In this document: positions 9,659 to 18,423 of the stretch, in pieces | Layout of the letters: every line of letters begins with the position of its first letter | Position numbering within the stretch: the stretch's first letter is position 1 | Assembly (NCBI RefSeq): GCF_000429085.1 | Contig: NZ_KE386846.1 | Span: 62,001-126,000, forward strand | DNA from: Streptomyces flavidovirens DSM 40150 | GTDB lineage: Bacteria > Actinomycetota > Actinomycetes > Streptomycetales > Streptomycetaceae | Direction: 5' to 3' | DNA length: 64,000 bases | Notes under the pieces: model-generated | The model's database searches: none | What the model was told of the DNA's origin: nothing | The model's input: only the letters and a program-made list of their open reading frames with translations | Program-made: the position numbers and the translations under genes

Positions 9659-10102
9659 TCAGATACGGCCCGCCAGCAGGCGGGTGACCGGGCCCAGGCT
9701 GCGCTGTTCCGCCTTGCGGCCCGCCACGAACGAGACCGCTCCGATGGCTACCGCGCCCGCGCCGGCACCCGCGATGACGGCCTTGCGGGCGTTCATCAGC
9801 ACCCAGGCCGTGGACGCGGTCGACGCGACCTTGCCGGCCGCGGACTCCAGAGCCTGACGGCTCACCTCGACTCCCTTGATTCCGGCGGCCTTCGCGGAAC
9901 CGGCCAGGTCGGTGGCCTTCGCGGTGGTGTCGGAGGCGGCGGCCTTCGCGGTGTCCGCCGCGTTCGAGGCCTTTCCGGCGGCGCCGTTGGCGGTGGCCTT
10001 CGCGGTGCCGGTCGCGTTCGCGGCCTTACTGGTGGCGCCGTTGGCAGCACGGGTCGCTGTTGTGTTGGCCTTTGCCTTGGTGTTCTTGTCCTGTTCAGTC
10101 AT
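9659..10102 (-). CDS. Ala/Lys/Thr-rich protein with C-terminal membrane segment
   Basis: A 147-residue protein of unknown function. Residues 1 to about 95 are almost entirely Ala, Lys, Thr, Asn, Gly and Ser, with repeated TAKA/NAA-type steps that favour a long amphipathic helix, as in histone H1-like tails or phasin/apolipoprotein-like proteins. Residues about 105-130 form one hydrophobic segment (AVIAGAGAGAVAIGAVSFVAG), followed by Arg/Lys and a short tail. It could be an inner-membrane protein with a cytosolic, surface-binding helix. It lies downstream of the LysR gene on the same strand (36-bp gap). No family is recognised. Confidence 0.7.
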   Translation of the reverse strand: MTEQDKNTKAKANTTATRAANGATSKAANATGTAKATANGAAGKASNAADTAKAAASDTTAKATDLAGSAKAAGIKGVEVSRQALESAAGKVASTASTAWVLMNARKAVIAGAGAGAVAIGAVSFVAGRKAEQRSLGPVTRLLAGRI

Positions 10103-10138
10103 GGCCTTCGGGTATCCGCTCAGAGCCGTGACAAACAG

Positions 10139-11179
<1,041 letters not shown>

Positions 11180-11189
11180 AACATCAGCT

Positions 11190-11201
11190 TATGGCCCCAT
11201 A
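11190..11201. promoter_or_regulatory. small palindrome in the LysR/TDT divergent promoter
   Basis: TATGGCCCCATA (TATGG-CC-CCATA) lies midway between the LysR start at 11179 and the transporter start at 11250. It contains a T-N10-A arrangement similar to LysR-family sites and may be the regulator's binding site. Confidence 0.35.
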
Positions 11202-11249
11202 GAACGACCGTCTCTGGCGGGGGCCGCATCGTATGTCCAGTGTGGGCGT

Positions 11250-12389
11250 ATGGCCACCTATGCGCAGCCGCGCCCCCTCCTCGCCGCCCCCCGCCTGCCC
11301 GCGCTGCGCCATCTCGGCCCCAACTGGTACGCCACGGTCATGGGCACCGCCATCGTCGCCAACGCCGGCGCCGCCCTCCCCTTCGCCGTCCCCGGCCTGC
11401 GTCCGGTACTCACCGGCGTCTGGGGGCTGTCGGCCGTGCTGCTCGGCGCGCTGCTGCTCGCGCGCGCCGGCCACTGGGCGTACCACCGCGACCAGGCGGG
11501 GGCGCACCTCCTCGACCCCGCCGTGGCCCCCTTCTACGGCTGCCTGGCCATGGCGCTGCTCTCGGTCGGCGGCGCCACCGTGGCGGTCGGCAGGGACCTC
11601 ATCGGCCCCGGAGCCGCCCTTGCCGCCGGCGCGGTGTTGTGGGGCGTGGGGACGGCTGTCGCTCTGGCGGTCGCCGTCGCGATCCCGTACCTGATGGTCG
11701 TACGCCACCGGGTGAAGCCCGGCAGCGCCTCGCCCGTGTGGCTGCTCGCCGTGGTGGCGCCGATGGTCTCGGCGGCGCTCGGCCCGCAGATCGTCCCGCG
11801 TCTGCCCGAGGGGCAGTGGCGGGAGGCGATGCTGCTGGCCTGTTACGCGATGTTCGGGCTCAGCCTGCTCGCGACGCTGCTGATGCTGCCGCTGATCTTC
11901 GGCCGCCTCGTCCACGGCGGCCCGCTGCCGCTCGCGCTGACGCCGACGCTGTTTCTCGTACTCGGCCCGCTCGGCCAGTCCACCACCGCGGTCAACTCCC
12001 TCGCGGATGTGGCCCCCGGGGCCATAGGAGCGCCGTACGCCGACGCGCTCGGCGCCTTCGCGGTGCTCTACGGCGTGCCGGTGATGGGCTTCGCGCTGCT
12101 GTGGCTGGTGCTCGCCGCGGCGATGGTGGTCAGGGCGGCCAGGAACGGCATGGGGTTCGCCATGACGTGGTGGGCGTTCACCTTCCCCGTCGGTACGTGC
12201 GTGACGGGCGCCGCCGGGCTCGCCCGCCACACCGGGCTCGACGCCCTCGGCTGGCTGTCGGCGGGCCTGTACGCGGCGCTCGTCCTCGCCTGGGCGGTCG
12301 CGGGCGTGCGTACGCTGCGCGGTCTGGTCAGCGGAGTGCTGCTCGCAGCACCTGCGGCGCCTCGGCCAGTGACGGCCCGTACCACGTGA
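11250..12389 (+). CDS. TDT-family (tellurite-resistance/dicarboxylate, SLAC1-like) transporter
   Basis: A 379-residue membrane protein with about ten hydrophobic segments. The N-terminal LGPNWYATVMGTAI segment and GPLGQS in the middle are typical of TDT/SLAC1-like channels and transporters (TehA, Mae1), which move dicarboxylates, sulfite or other anions. ATG at 11250 was chosen because the conserved region begins at about residue 20; the upstream frame runs back through the LysR gene. It is divergent from that LysR gene, its probable regulator. Its 3' end overlaps the convergent metal-binding-protein gene by 62 bp. Substrate unknown. Confidence 0.85.
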   Translation: MATYAQPRPLLAAPRLPALRHLGPNWYATVMGTAIVANAGAALPFAVPGLRPVLTGVWGLSAVLLGALLLARAGHWAYHRDQAGAHLLDPAVAPFYGCLAMALLSVGGATVAVGRDLIGPGAALAAGAVLWGVGTAVALAVAVAIPYLMVVRHRVKPGSASPVWLLAVVAPMVSAALGPQIVPRLPEGQWREAMLLACYAMFGLSLLATLLMLPLIFGRLVHGGPLPLALTPTLFLVLGPLGQSTTAVNSLADVAPGAIGAPYADALGAFAVLYGVPVMGFALLWLVLAAAMVVRAARNGMGFAMTWWAFTFPVGTCVTGAAGLARHTGLDALGWLSAGLYAALVLAWAVAGVRTLRGLVSGVLLAAPAAPRPVTARTT

Positions 12390-13038
12390 GGTGGCGGCCG
12401 CTGACGAGCGCGGCGGGCAGTCCGGGGAAGGCCTCGGGCCCGTCGTCGGCCGTGAAGCGGTAGGGCTCGTCCGGCAGTACGACGAGGTCCGCCCCGGCGG
12501 CGCGCAGTTCGTCGAGGGGGACGCGCGGGTAGCGCTCGGCGTGGCCGGCGTAGAGGTGGTCGACGCCGAGTCTGGCCAGCAGGTCCCCGGCGAAGGTGTC
12601 GCGGCCCAGGACCATCCAGGGCCGGCGCCAGATGGGCACGACCGCCTTCCGCCGTGGGCCGCCCGTTTCCACGCCGTCCCAGGCCGCCTCGGCCGCGTCG
12701 AGCCAGGCGGGGCGGGCCTTCAGACCGCAGCCGTCGAGCAGGACCCGCTCCAGCTCGGCGAGGGCCTCGGGCAGGTCCCGGAGCACGGTGACCATGACGG
12801 TGAGCCCGGCCTGCCGCAGGGCGGCCAGGTCGGGCTCGCGGTTCTCCTCCTCGTTGGCGACGACGAGGTCCGGGCGCAGCCGTACGACCGCCTCGACGTC
12901 CGGGTTCTTGGTCCCTCCGATCCGTACGACATCGAGGTCCACCGGGTGGCTGCACCAGTTGGTCGCCCCGACCAGCAGGCCGGGCGCGCTGACGGCGACG
13001 GCCTCCGTCAGGGACGGCACGAGCGACACGACGCGCAC
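12328..13038 (-). CDS. BtuF-like periplasmic-binding-fold protein (helical-backbone metal/cobalamin receptor family)
   Basis: A 236-residue protein beginning RVVSLVPSLTEAVA and continuing LLVGATNWCSHP and RIGGTKNPDVEAVVRLRPDLVV, the hallmark of the BtuF/helical-backbone receptor family. It lacks a signal peptide or lipobox, unlike true ABC binding proteins, and no permease or ATPase gene is adjacent. Cytosolic homologues of this kind are common in actinobacteria and their role is unclear. GTG at 13038 starts 15 nt after the XRE-cupin gene, so the two form an operon. The 3' end overlaps the convergent TDT gene. Confidence 0.8.
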   Translation of the reverse strand: MRVVSLVPSLTEAVAVSAPGLLVGATNWCSHPVDLDVVRIGGTKNPDVEAVVRLRPDLVVANEEENREPDLAALRQAGLTVMVTVLRDLPEALAELERVLLDGCGLKARPAWLDAAEAAWDGVETGGPRRKAVVPIWRRPWMVLGRDTFAGDLLARLGVDHLYAGHAERYPRVPLDELRAAGADLVVLPDEPYRFTADDGPEAFPGLPAALVSGRHLTWYGPSLAEAPQVLRAALR

Positions 13039-13053
13039 GGGGCCCGCCCGCCG

Positions 13054-13635
13054 TCAGCCGTCGTTACGGGCGTCGGCGTCGCCGGGGTCGTCGTGCCCGA
13101 CGGTTCCCGCCGCCGCGACCACGAGGATCCGGGTGCCCGCCTCGGTCGCCCGCCACCGGTGCCGTACGCCACCGGAGAGGAACAGCGTGTCACCGCGTTC
13201 CAGCCGGTACGCCCGCCCTTCGGCCTCCACCTCGGCGGCGCCGTCGGCGATGTACATCAGCTCGTCGCCGTGGTGCTGGAACTCGCGTCCGGTGTCCTGT
13301 TCCCCGGTGTACTCGGTGGCCCGCAGCTGGTGCCTGCCGCGCACCACGCACCGCACGGCCGCCTCGCCGTCGCCGCCGTCGTCCTGCCCGGCCCGTACGA
13401 CATCGACCGTACGCCCCGAGTCGGCGGCGGCGATCAGGTCGGCCGCCGAGGTTTCCAGCGCCCGGGCCACCCGCTCCAGGGAGCGGGTGCTGGGTCTCGC
13501 CCGCTCGTTCTCGATCTGGCTGAGGAACGGCACCGAGAGCCCGCTGCGGGCCGCGACCGTGGCCAGGGTGAGGGCCAGGGACTTGCGGCGCCTCCGGACG
13601 GCCGTACCGACTCGAAGTGTTTCCTTGTCGTCCAT
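13054..13635 (-). CDS. XRE-family regulator with C-terminal cupin domain
   Basis: A 193-residue regulator. An N-terminal XRE helix-turn-helix (about residues 8-65, with LATVAARSGLSVPFLSQIEN) is joined to a cupin barrel (about 105-180, with HHGDELMYIADGAAEVEAEG and RHRW). Such proteins bind DNA through the HTH and sense a small molecule in the cupin pocket, often controlling an adjacent metabolic or transport gene. It is first in a two-gene operon with the BtuF-like gene and may be autoregulated. The effector is unknown. Confidence 0.87.
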   Translation of the reverse strand: MDDKETLRVGTAVRRRRKSLALTLATVAARSGLSVPFLSQIENERARPSTRSLERVARALETSAADLIAAADSGRTVDVVRAGQDDGGDGEAAVRCVVRGRHQLRATEYTGEQDTGREFQHHGDELMYIADGAAEVEAEGRAYRLERGDTLFLSGGVRHRWRATEAGTRILVVAAAGTVGHDDPGDADARNDG

Positions 13636-13877
13636 CGCTCCGGCTCCCTCCCTGTCTCGTGGTCGTCAACGCTGGGTGCAGCCTACGCAGCTTCGCTCGC
13701 CGGTTTCGTACATACGTCAGGGAAGACCCCCCTGTCCAGGACAGCACCGAGGGGCGGGCCTCGCCACAAGACGATGCCCACCCCCCGGTGGAGCTGCGGT
13801 GATGCGTCCGCGCCCGGCCTCGCCGGCCAGTGGGCGCCCGGGCGTACGGCGTGGAAGGCGTGCGGCATGATCGGGGT

Positions 13878-14798
13878 GTGACGCGACGCCTGATGCTCCT
13901 CGACACCGCCTCCCTCTACTTCCGCGCATATTACGGAGTCCCGGATTCCGTACGCGCTCCGGACGGCACGCCGGTCAACGCCGTACGCGGCCTGCTCGAC
14001 TTCATCACCCGGCTCGTCCAGGACCACCACCCCGACGACCTCGTCGCCTGCATGGACGCCGACTGGCGGCCGCACTGGCGGGTGGAGCTGATCCCCTCCT
14101 ACAAGGCACACCGCGTCGCGCAGGAGACGGTGACGGGGCCGGATGAGGAGGAGATCCCGGACACGCTCTCACCCCAGGTGCCGGTCATCGAGGACGTTCT
14201 CGACGCGCTCGGGATCGCCCGGGTGGGCGTCGAGCCGTACGAGGCGGACGACGTGATCGGCACACTCGCGGGACTGGCCACCGGGCCCGTCGACATCGTC
14301 ACCGGCGACCGCGATCTCTACCAACTGGTCGACGACGCCCGCCAGGTGCGCGTCCTGTACCCGCTCAAGGGCGTCGGCTCGCTCCAGGTCACCGACGAGG
14401 CGTGGCTGCGCGAGAAGTACGCCGTGAGCGGCCCCGGGTACGTAGATCTGGCGCTCCTGCGCGGCGACCCGAGCGACGGGCTTCCGGGTGTTCCGGGCAT
14501 CGGCGAGAAGACGGCCGCGAAGCTCCTCGCCGCGTACGGCGACCTGGCCGGGATCATGGCGGCGGTCGACGACCCCGTGTCCGGGCTCACGCCGTCGCAG
14601 CGCAAGCGACTGGACGGGGCGCGGGACTACCTCGCCGTGGCGCCGAAGGTGGTGCGTGTCGCCTCCGACGTACCGCTGCCGGACTTCGATCCGGCGCTGC
14701 CGGGCGAGCCGCTGGATCCGGCCGCGCTCGACGAGCTGGCGGCGCGGTGGGGGCTCGGAGGTTCGCTGGAGCGGTTGCTCACGACGCTCCATGGTTAG
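13878..14798 (+). CDS. 5'-3' exonuclease of the DNA polymerase I/FEN type
   Basis: A stand-alone 306-residue 5' nuclease. Acidic metal-binding motifs are visible in MLLDTASLYFR, VACMDADWR, YEADDVIGTL and IVTGDRDLYQLVDD. The helix-3-turn-helix DNA-binding element is GIGEKTAAKLLAAYG. GTG at 13878 is preferred because the first catalytic strand begins at once; the ATG at 13830 would add a poorly coding leader. It probably removes flaps or RNA primers during repair or replication, complementing PolI. It precedes the siderophore-interacting gene, but an iron box between them suggests separate control. Confidence 0.9.
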   Translation: MTRRLMLLDTASLYFRAYYGVPDSVRAPDGTPVNAVRGLLDFITRLVQDHHPDDLVACMDADWRPHWRVELIPSYKAHRVAQETVTGPDEEEIPDTLSPQVPVIEDVLDALGIARVGVEPYEADDVIGTLAGLATGPVDIVTGDRDLYQLVDDARQVRVLYPLKGVGSLQVTDEAWLREKYAVSGPGYVDLALLRGDPSDGLPGVPGIGEKTAAKLLAAYGDLAGIMAAVDDPVSGLTPSQRKRLDGARDYLAVAPKVVRVASDVPLPDFDPALPGEPLDPAALDELAARWGLGGSLERLLTTLHG

Positions 14799-14807
14799 AC
14801 TGCTGAC

Positions 14808-14824
14808 TTAGGTAAGCCTAAGCA
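14808..14824. promoter_or_regulatory. iron box (DmdR/IdeR-type operator)
   Basis: TTAGGTAAGCCTAAGCA lies between the exonuclease stop and the start at 14860. It resembles the DtxR-family consensus TTAGGTTAGGCTCACCTAA of actinomycetes. Its position right before a siderophore-interacting protein gene strongly supports iron repression of that gene. Confidence 0.8.
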
Positions 14825-14859
14825 AGCGTCCGATCAAGCGAGAGTCAGGGGAGAGCGCC

Positions 14860-15702
14860 GTGGCAGAACGACCGGCCCGCAAGACACCGCAGGCCCGCGA
14901 GGCACAGGTGGTGCGCACCGAGCGGATCACGCCGCACATGGTGCGGGTCGTCCTGGGCGGTGAGGGGCTGGCCGGCTTCGCCGCCGACGAGTTCACCGAC
15001 CACTACATCAAGGTGCTGTTCCCCCCGGCCGGCGCGGTCTACCCGGAGCCGTTCGACATGGCCCGCATCCGCGAGGAGTTCCCGGCCGAGCAGTGGCCGG
15101 TCACCAGGACGTACACGGTGCGCGCCTGGGACGCCGTACAGCGTGAGCTGACGGTCGACTTCGTGGTGCACGGCGACGAGGGTCTGGCCGGTCCGTGGGC
15201 GGCGCGGGCCCAGCCCGGCGAGACGGTGCGCTTCCTCGGCCCCGGCGGGGGTTACGCCCCGGACCCCGCGGCCGACTGGCACCTGCTGGTGGGCGACGAG
15301 AGCGCGCTCCCCGCGATCGCCGCCTCCCTGGAACGGATGCCGGAAGGCGCCGTGGTGCACGCCTTCGTCGAGGTGGCGGGCTTCGAGGAGGAGCAGAAGA
15401 TCGCCACGCCCGACGGGGTGGCGGTGACCTGGCTGCACCGTGGCCAGAGCCCGGTGGGTGAAGCTCTCGTCGCCGCCGTGCGCGGCCTCGACTTCCCGGC
15501 GGGCGACGTCCACGCCTTCGTCCACGGCGAGGCGGGCTTCGTGAAGGACCTCCGCCGCCATCTGCGCCTGGACCGCGGGATCGCGCGGGAGCGGCTGTCC
15601 ATCTCGGGCTACTGGCGGCTCGGCCAGGACGACGACGCCTGGCGCGCGGTCAAGCGCGAGTGGAACGAACAGGTCGAGCGCGAGCAGGAGTCCGCTGCCT
15701 GA
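14860..15702 (+). CDS. siderophore-interacting protein (FAD ferric-siderophore reductase)
   Basis: A 280-residue member of the SIP family. The FAD-binding motif RTYTVRAWD lies near residues 85-95, and the NAD(P)-binding-like C-terminal lobe includes HLLVGDESALPAIAASLE and ends with SGYWRLGQ, a family signature. These cytosolic flavoproteins reduce ferric siderophores to free iron. An iron box directly upstream indicates repression when iron is plentiful. The GTG start follows a GGGGAGAG ribosome site. No siderophore transporter lies nearby, so it serves uptake systems encoded elsewhere. Confidence 0.9.
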   Translation: MAERPARKTPQAREAQVVRTERITPHMVRVVLGGEGLAGFAADEFTDHYIKVLFPPAGAVYPEPFDMARIREEFPAEQWPVTRTYTVRAWDAVQRELTVDFVVHGDEGLAGPWAARAQPGETVRFLGPGGGYAPDPAADWHLLVGDESALPAIAASLERMPEGAVVHAFVEVAGFEEEQKIATPDGVAVTWLHRGQSPVGEALVAAVRGLDFPAGDVHAFVHGEAGFVKDLRRHLRLDRGIARERLSISGYWRLGQDDDAWRAVKREWNEQVEREQESAA

Positions 15703-15743
15703 TCCCCCGCCCCGCCCTTGTCCGTACGGACAAAAACCACTCG

Positions 15744-15773
15744 GCCCCCGCCGGTACTCAGCGGGGGGCTTTT
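15744..15773 (+). terminator. terminator after the siderophore-interacting gene
   Basis: GCCCCCGC pairs with GCGGGGGGC across a 9-nt loop and is followed by TTTT. This is a conventional intrinsic terminator about 40 bp downstream of the stop. Confidence 0.75.
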
Positions 15774-15829
15774 CGGGCTCCACAGGTACGAGCCGACTCG
15801 TCCACCTGCGCGAGCCTGCGCAGCGCGAT

Positions 15830-16121
15830 GAGCACGGCTCGGCGCGGTCATCGCGCTGGTGGGAGCGGGTCTGGCCAACCTCATGCACGCCCTTCACCTG
15901 GTCCCGTCCTGGTGGCCTCCGGTTCGTACGCCGCCGTCCTCGCCCTGCTCGCCTGGCAGGCACTGCGCGGTTAGGCACTGATACACCCGGACGGCGCAAC
16001 GCTCACGGCCGCGGCGCTCATCGCGGCCGGCGCGGTCGCGGGAATGCTCGTATCGCGCGCGATGCGGACGAAGGCGACCATAAGGGGTGCCCTGCGCGGC
16101 ACAGAGGAAAGGAACGCGCGC
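15830..16121 (+). pseudogene. possible remnants of a small membrane protein
   Basis: Three hydrophobic pieces occur in sequence but not in one frame: VIALVGAGLANLMHAL (around 15856-15903), VASGSYAAVLALLAWQALRG ending with a stop at about 15974, and LTAAALIAAGAVAGMLVSRAMR (around 16000-16065), which runs into the photolyase start. No single frame joins them and no clean start with a ribosome site is seen. This looks like a decayed one- or two-gene membrane locus, but chance hydrophobic frames in GC-rich DNA cannot be excluded. Confidence 0.3.
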
Positions 16122-17486
16122 ATGAGCGTCGCAGTGGTGCTGTTCACGTCGGATCTGCGGCTGTCCGACCAGCCGGTGCTCGCCGCGGCGCTGCGCCGGG
16201 CCGACGAGGTGGTGCCCCTGTTCGTACGGGACCGGGGCGTGACGAAGGCGGGCTTCGACGCGCCCAACCGCCTTGCCTTCCTGGCCGATTGCCTGGCCGC
16301 CCTGGACGCGGGGTTGCGCGAGCGGGGTGGGCGCCTGGTTGTCCGTACGGGTGATGTGGTGGAACAGGTCTGCCGCGTGGTGGTCCGGTCCGGGGCTCGC
16401 GAGGTACATCTCGCCGGCGGGGTCAGCCGTTACGCGGCGCGCCGGGAGGAACGGCTGCGGACCGCCCTCGGGAACGTCCGGTGCGCGCTGCACGTCCACG
16501 ACGCGGTGATCACGGCAGTACCGCCCGGCCACATCACGCCGGCCGGAAAGGACCACTTCGCTGTCTTCACGCCGTACTTGCGCAAATGGGAAGCGGCCGG
16601 TGTGCGCGACCCCGTGTCGGCCCCCCGGTCGGTGCGCGTCCCGGACGCCGTCGAAAGCGAACCCCTCCCGTCGCGCCGCGCCGTCACGGGAACGTCTCCC
16701 GGTCTCGCGAAGGGCGGTGAACATGAGGCCCGCAAGCGGCTGCGGGCCTGGCTGGCGGACGGCGTCGAAGCGTACGAGGAACATCATGACGACCTGCCGG
16801 GTGATGCCACTTCCCGGCTCTCTCCCCACCTCCACTTCGGCTGCCTCTCCGCGGCCGAACTGATCCACCGCGCGCGGCGCGGGGGCGGGCCGGGTGCGGA
16901 CGCGTTCGTACGACAGCTCGCCTGGCGGGACTTCCACTACCAGGTCCTCGCGGCCCGCCCCGCCGCGTCGTGGGCCGACTACCGTCCGCGCGGCGATCAA
17001 TGGCGTACGGACAGCCAGGAGATCGCCGCCTGGCAGGAGGGCCGCACCGGATATCCCGTGGTGGACGCGGCCATGCGCCAACTACGGCACGAGGGGTGGA
17101 TGCACAACCGGGGCCGGCTGCTGGCGGCGAGTTTCCTGACCAAGACGCTGTACGTCGACTGGCGCGTGGGCGCCCGGCATTTCCTGGATCTGCTGGTGGA
17201 CGGGGACATCCCCAACAACCAGCTCAACTGGCAGTGGGTGGCGGGCACCGGAACCGACACACGCCCCAACCGGCTGCTCAACCCGCTCGTCCAGGCCAGG
17301 CGTTTCGACCCGAGGGGCGACTACGTACGGCGCTGGGTGCCCGAACTCGCGGGGCTCGCGGGAGCGGCCGTCCACCAGCCCTGGACGGTGACCGGACCGG
17401 ACCGGGCGCGGATCGACTACCCGGACCCCGTCGTGGACCTCGCCGAGGGACGTACCCGCTTCGAGCGGGCGCGCGGCCTGAAATGA
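16122..17486 (+). CDS. phr: deoxyribodipyrimidine photolyase (DNA photolyase)
   Basis: A 454-residue class I photolyase, close in length to the deazaflavin-type enzyme of S. griseus. The N-terminal alpha/beta antenna domain begins SVAVVLFTSDLRLSD. The C-terminal FAD domain contains the diagnostic TGYPVVDAAMRQL, WMHNRGR, DWRVGARHF and NWQWVAGTGTDTRPNR segments. It repairs cyclobutane pyrimidine dimers using light, probably with an 8-HDF antenna, since streptomycetes make F420 precursors. ATG at 16122 begins the conserved domain and follows GAGGAAAGGAA. It converges with a TetR gene. Confidence 0.93.
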   Translation: MSVAVVLFTSDLRLSDQPVLAAALRRADEVVPLFVRDRGVTKAGFDAPNRLAFLADCLAALDAGLRERGGRLVVRTGDVVEQVCRVVVRSGAREVHLAGGVSRYAARREERLRTALGNVRCALHVHDAVITAVPPGHITPAGKDHFAVFTPYLRKWEAAGVRDPVSAPRSVRVPDAVESEPLPSRRAVTGTSPGLAKGGEHEARKRLRAWLADGVEAYEEHHDDLPGDATSRLSPHLHFGCLSAAELIHRARRGGGPGADAFVRQLAWRDFHYQVLAARPAASWADYRPRGDQWRTDSQEIAAWQEGRTGYPVVDAAMRQLRHEGWMHNRGRLLAASFLTKTLYVDWRVGARHFLDLLVDGDIPNNQLNWQWVAGTGTDTRPNRLLNPLVQARRFDPRGDYVRRWVPELAGLAGAAVHQPWTVTGPDRARIDYPDPVVDLAEGRTRFERARGLK

Positions 17487-17543
17487 CCACGGCGCCTCCC
17501 TGCCGGCCGGCCGGTTCACGGGCTCTGCGCGGCGTCCGGCGCT

Positions 17544-18185
17544 TCAGCCGGCCGGGCGCTCCGCGATGCCCGCGACGCGCAGCGCGGCGTCCGCCGTCGC
17601 GGCGGCGAAAGCCTCGGGCGGGCGGGCGGGGTCGCAACGGTGGATCAGGATGACGCCCTCGATGAGCCCGAAGACCAGGTCGGTACGGAGCGCCAGTTCA
17701 TCCGGGTCGAGTGCGCCGCAGGCCTTCGTCGCGGCCAGCAACTGCCCGTAGGCGCCCTTGAGATCGGCACGCACCTGGCGGAAGCCGGAGAACGCCTCGG
17801 TGCGCACCTCCGGCAGCAGGTAGAGCGCGCCGAGGTTGTGCGTACCGCCGCACAGCAGCTCGACGTCGGAGCGGCAGAGCTGCCAGAGCCTGGCCTCCGC
17901 CGACGCGGTGTCGTCGGCGAGCAGGCGGCGGGCGAGGGCCAGGGACGGCGCGACCGTAGAGTCCAGCAGGCCGGCCAGCAGTTCTTCCTTGCCGACGACA
18001 TAGTGGTACATCGTCGCCTGGCGCATCCCCGCGCGCTCGGCGACGGCGCGGGTCGTCGTGGCCGCGTAACCGTGGGTGGTGAACAACTCGGCCGCCGCTT
18101 CGAGGAGTTCCTCACGCGGCGTCAGCCCGTTGTCCCGCCGCTCCTGGGCGCGCGGCCGTCCGACCCGTCGTCCTGTGGTGCTCAT
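17544..18185 (-). CDS. TetR-family transcriptional regulator
   Basis: A 213-residue regulator. The N-terminal helix-turn-helix (about residues 16-65) includes ELLEAAAELFTTHGYAATTT and VAERAGMRQATMYHYV. The C-terminal ligand domain is helical and not recognisable to subfamily. ATG at 18185 (MSTTGRRVGRPRAQ) matches usual TetR starts with a basic leader. The 238 bp upstream hold no gene, so its target is probably itself or elsewhere. Confidence 0.87.
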   Translation of the reverse strand: MSTTGRRVGRPRAQERRDNGLTPREELLEAAAELFTTHGYAATTTRAVAERAGMRQATMYHYVVGKEELLAGLLDSTVAPSLALARRLLADDTASAEARLWQLCRSDVELLCGGTHNLGALYLLPEVRTEAFSGFRQVRADLKGAYGQLLAATKACGALDPDELALRTDLVFGLIEGVILIHRCDPARPPEAFAAATADAALRVAGIAERPAG

Positions 18186-18423
18186 GACGCCGATCGTCGC
18201 ACACGAGCGCCCCGCCAACGCCGGGCACAGAGTCGCGGCCCTGCTGGGCTACCGCACCGGAGCGGTGCTGGTGCGGAGCGGGCAACGGGCGCGCGAACGC
18301 AACCACGCGTCACACCGGCCCCGTTGACCCCACCAACACCACTGCGCCGCCCCCGCCAGCCTCAAAAGCGAGGCCTCGCGGGGAGCGGCGCACCAGCAGC
18401 ACCTGGAGCCCGGCGAAGAACCG

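Noticed and set aside
13636..13877. Small gene between the XRE-cupin gene and the exonuclease
   Set aside because: Frames here lack ribosome sites and overlap the divergent promoter. Nothing beyond promoter space is supported.
18186..18423. Gene between the TetR and helicase genes
   Set aside because: Only short Arg-rich frames are present and none has a credible start. It probably holds the TetR promoter and the helicase transcript end.
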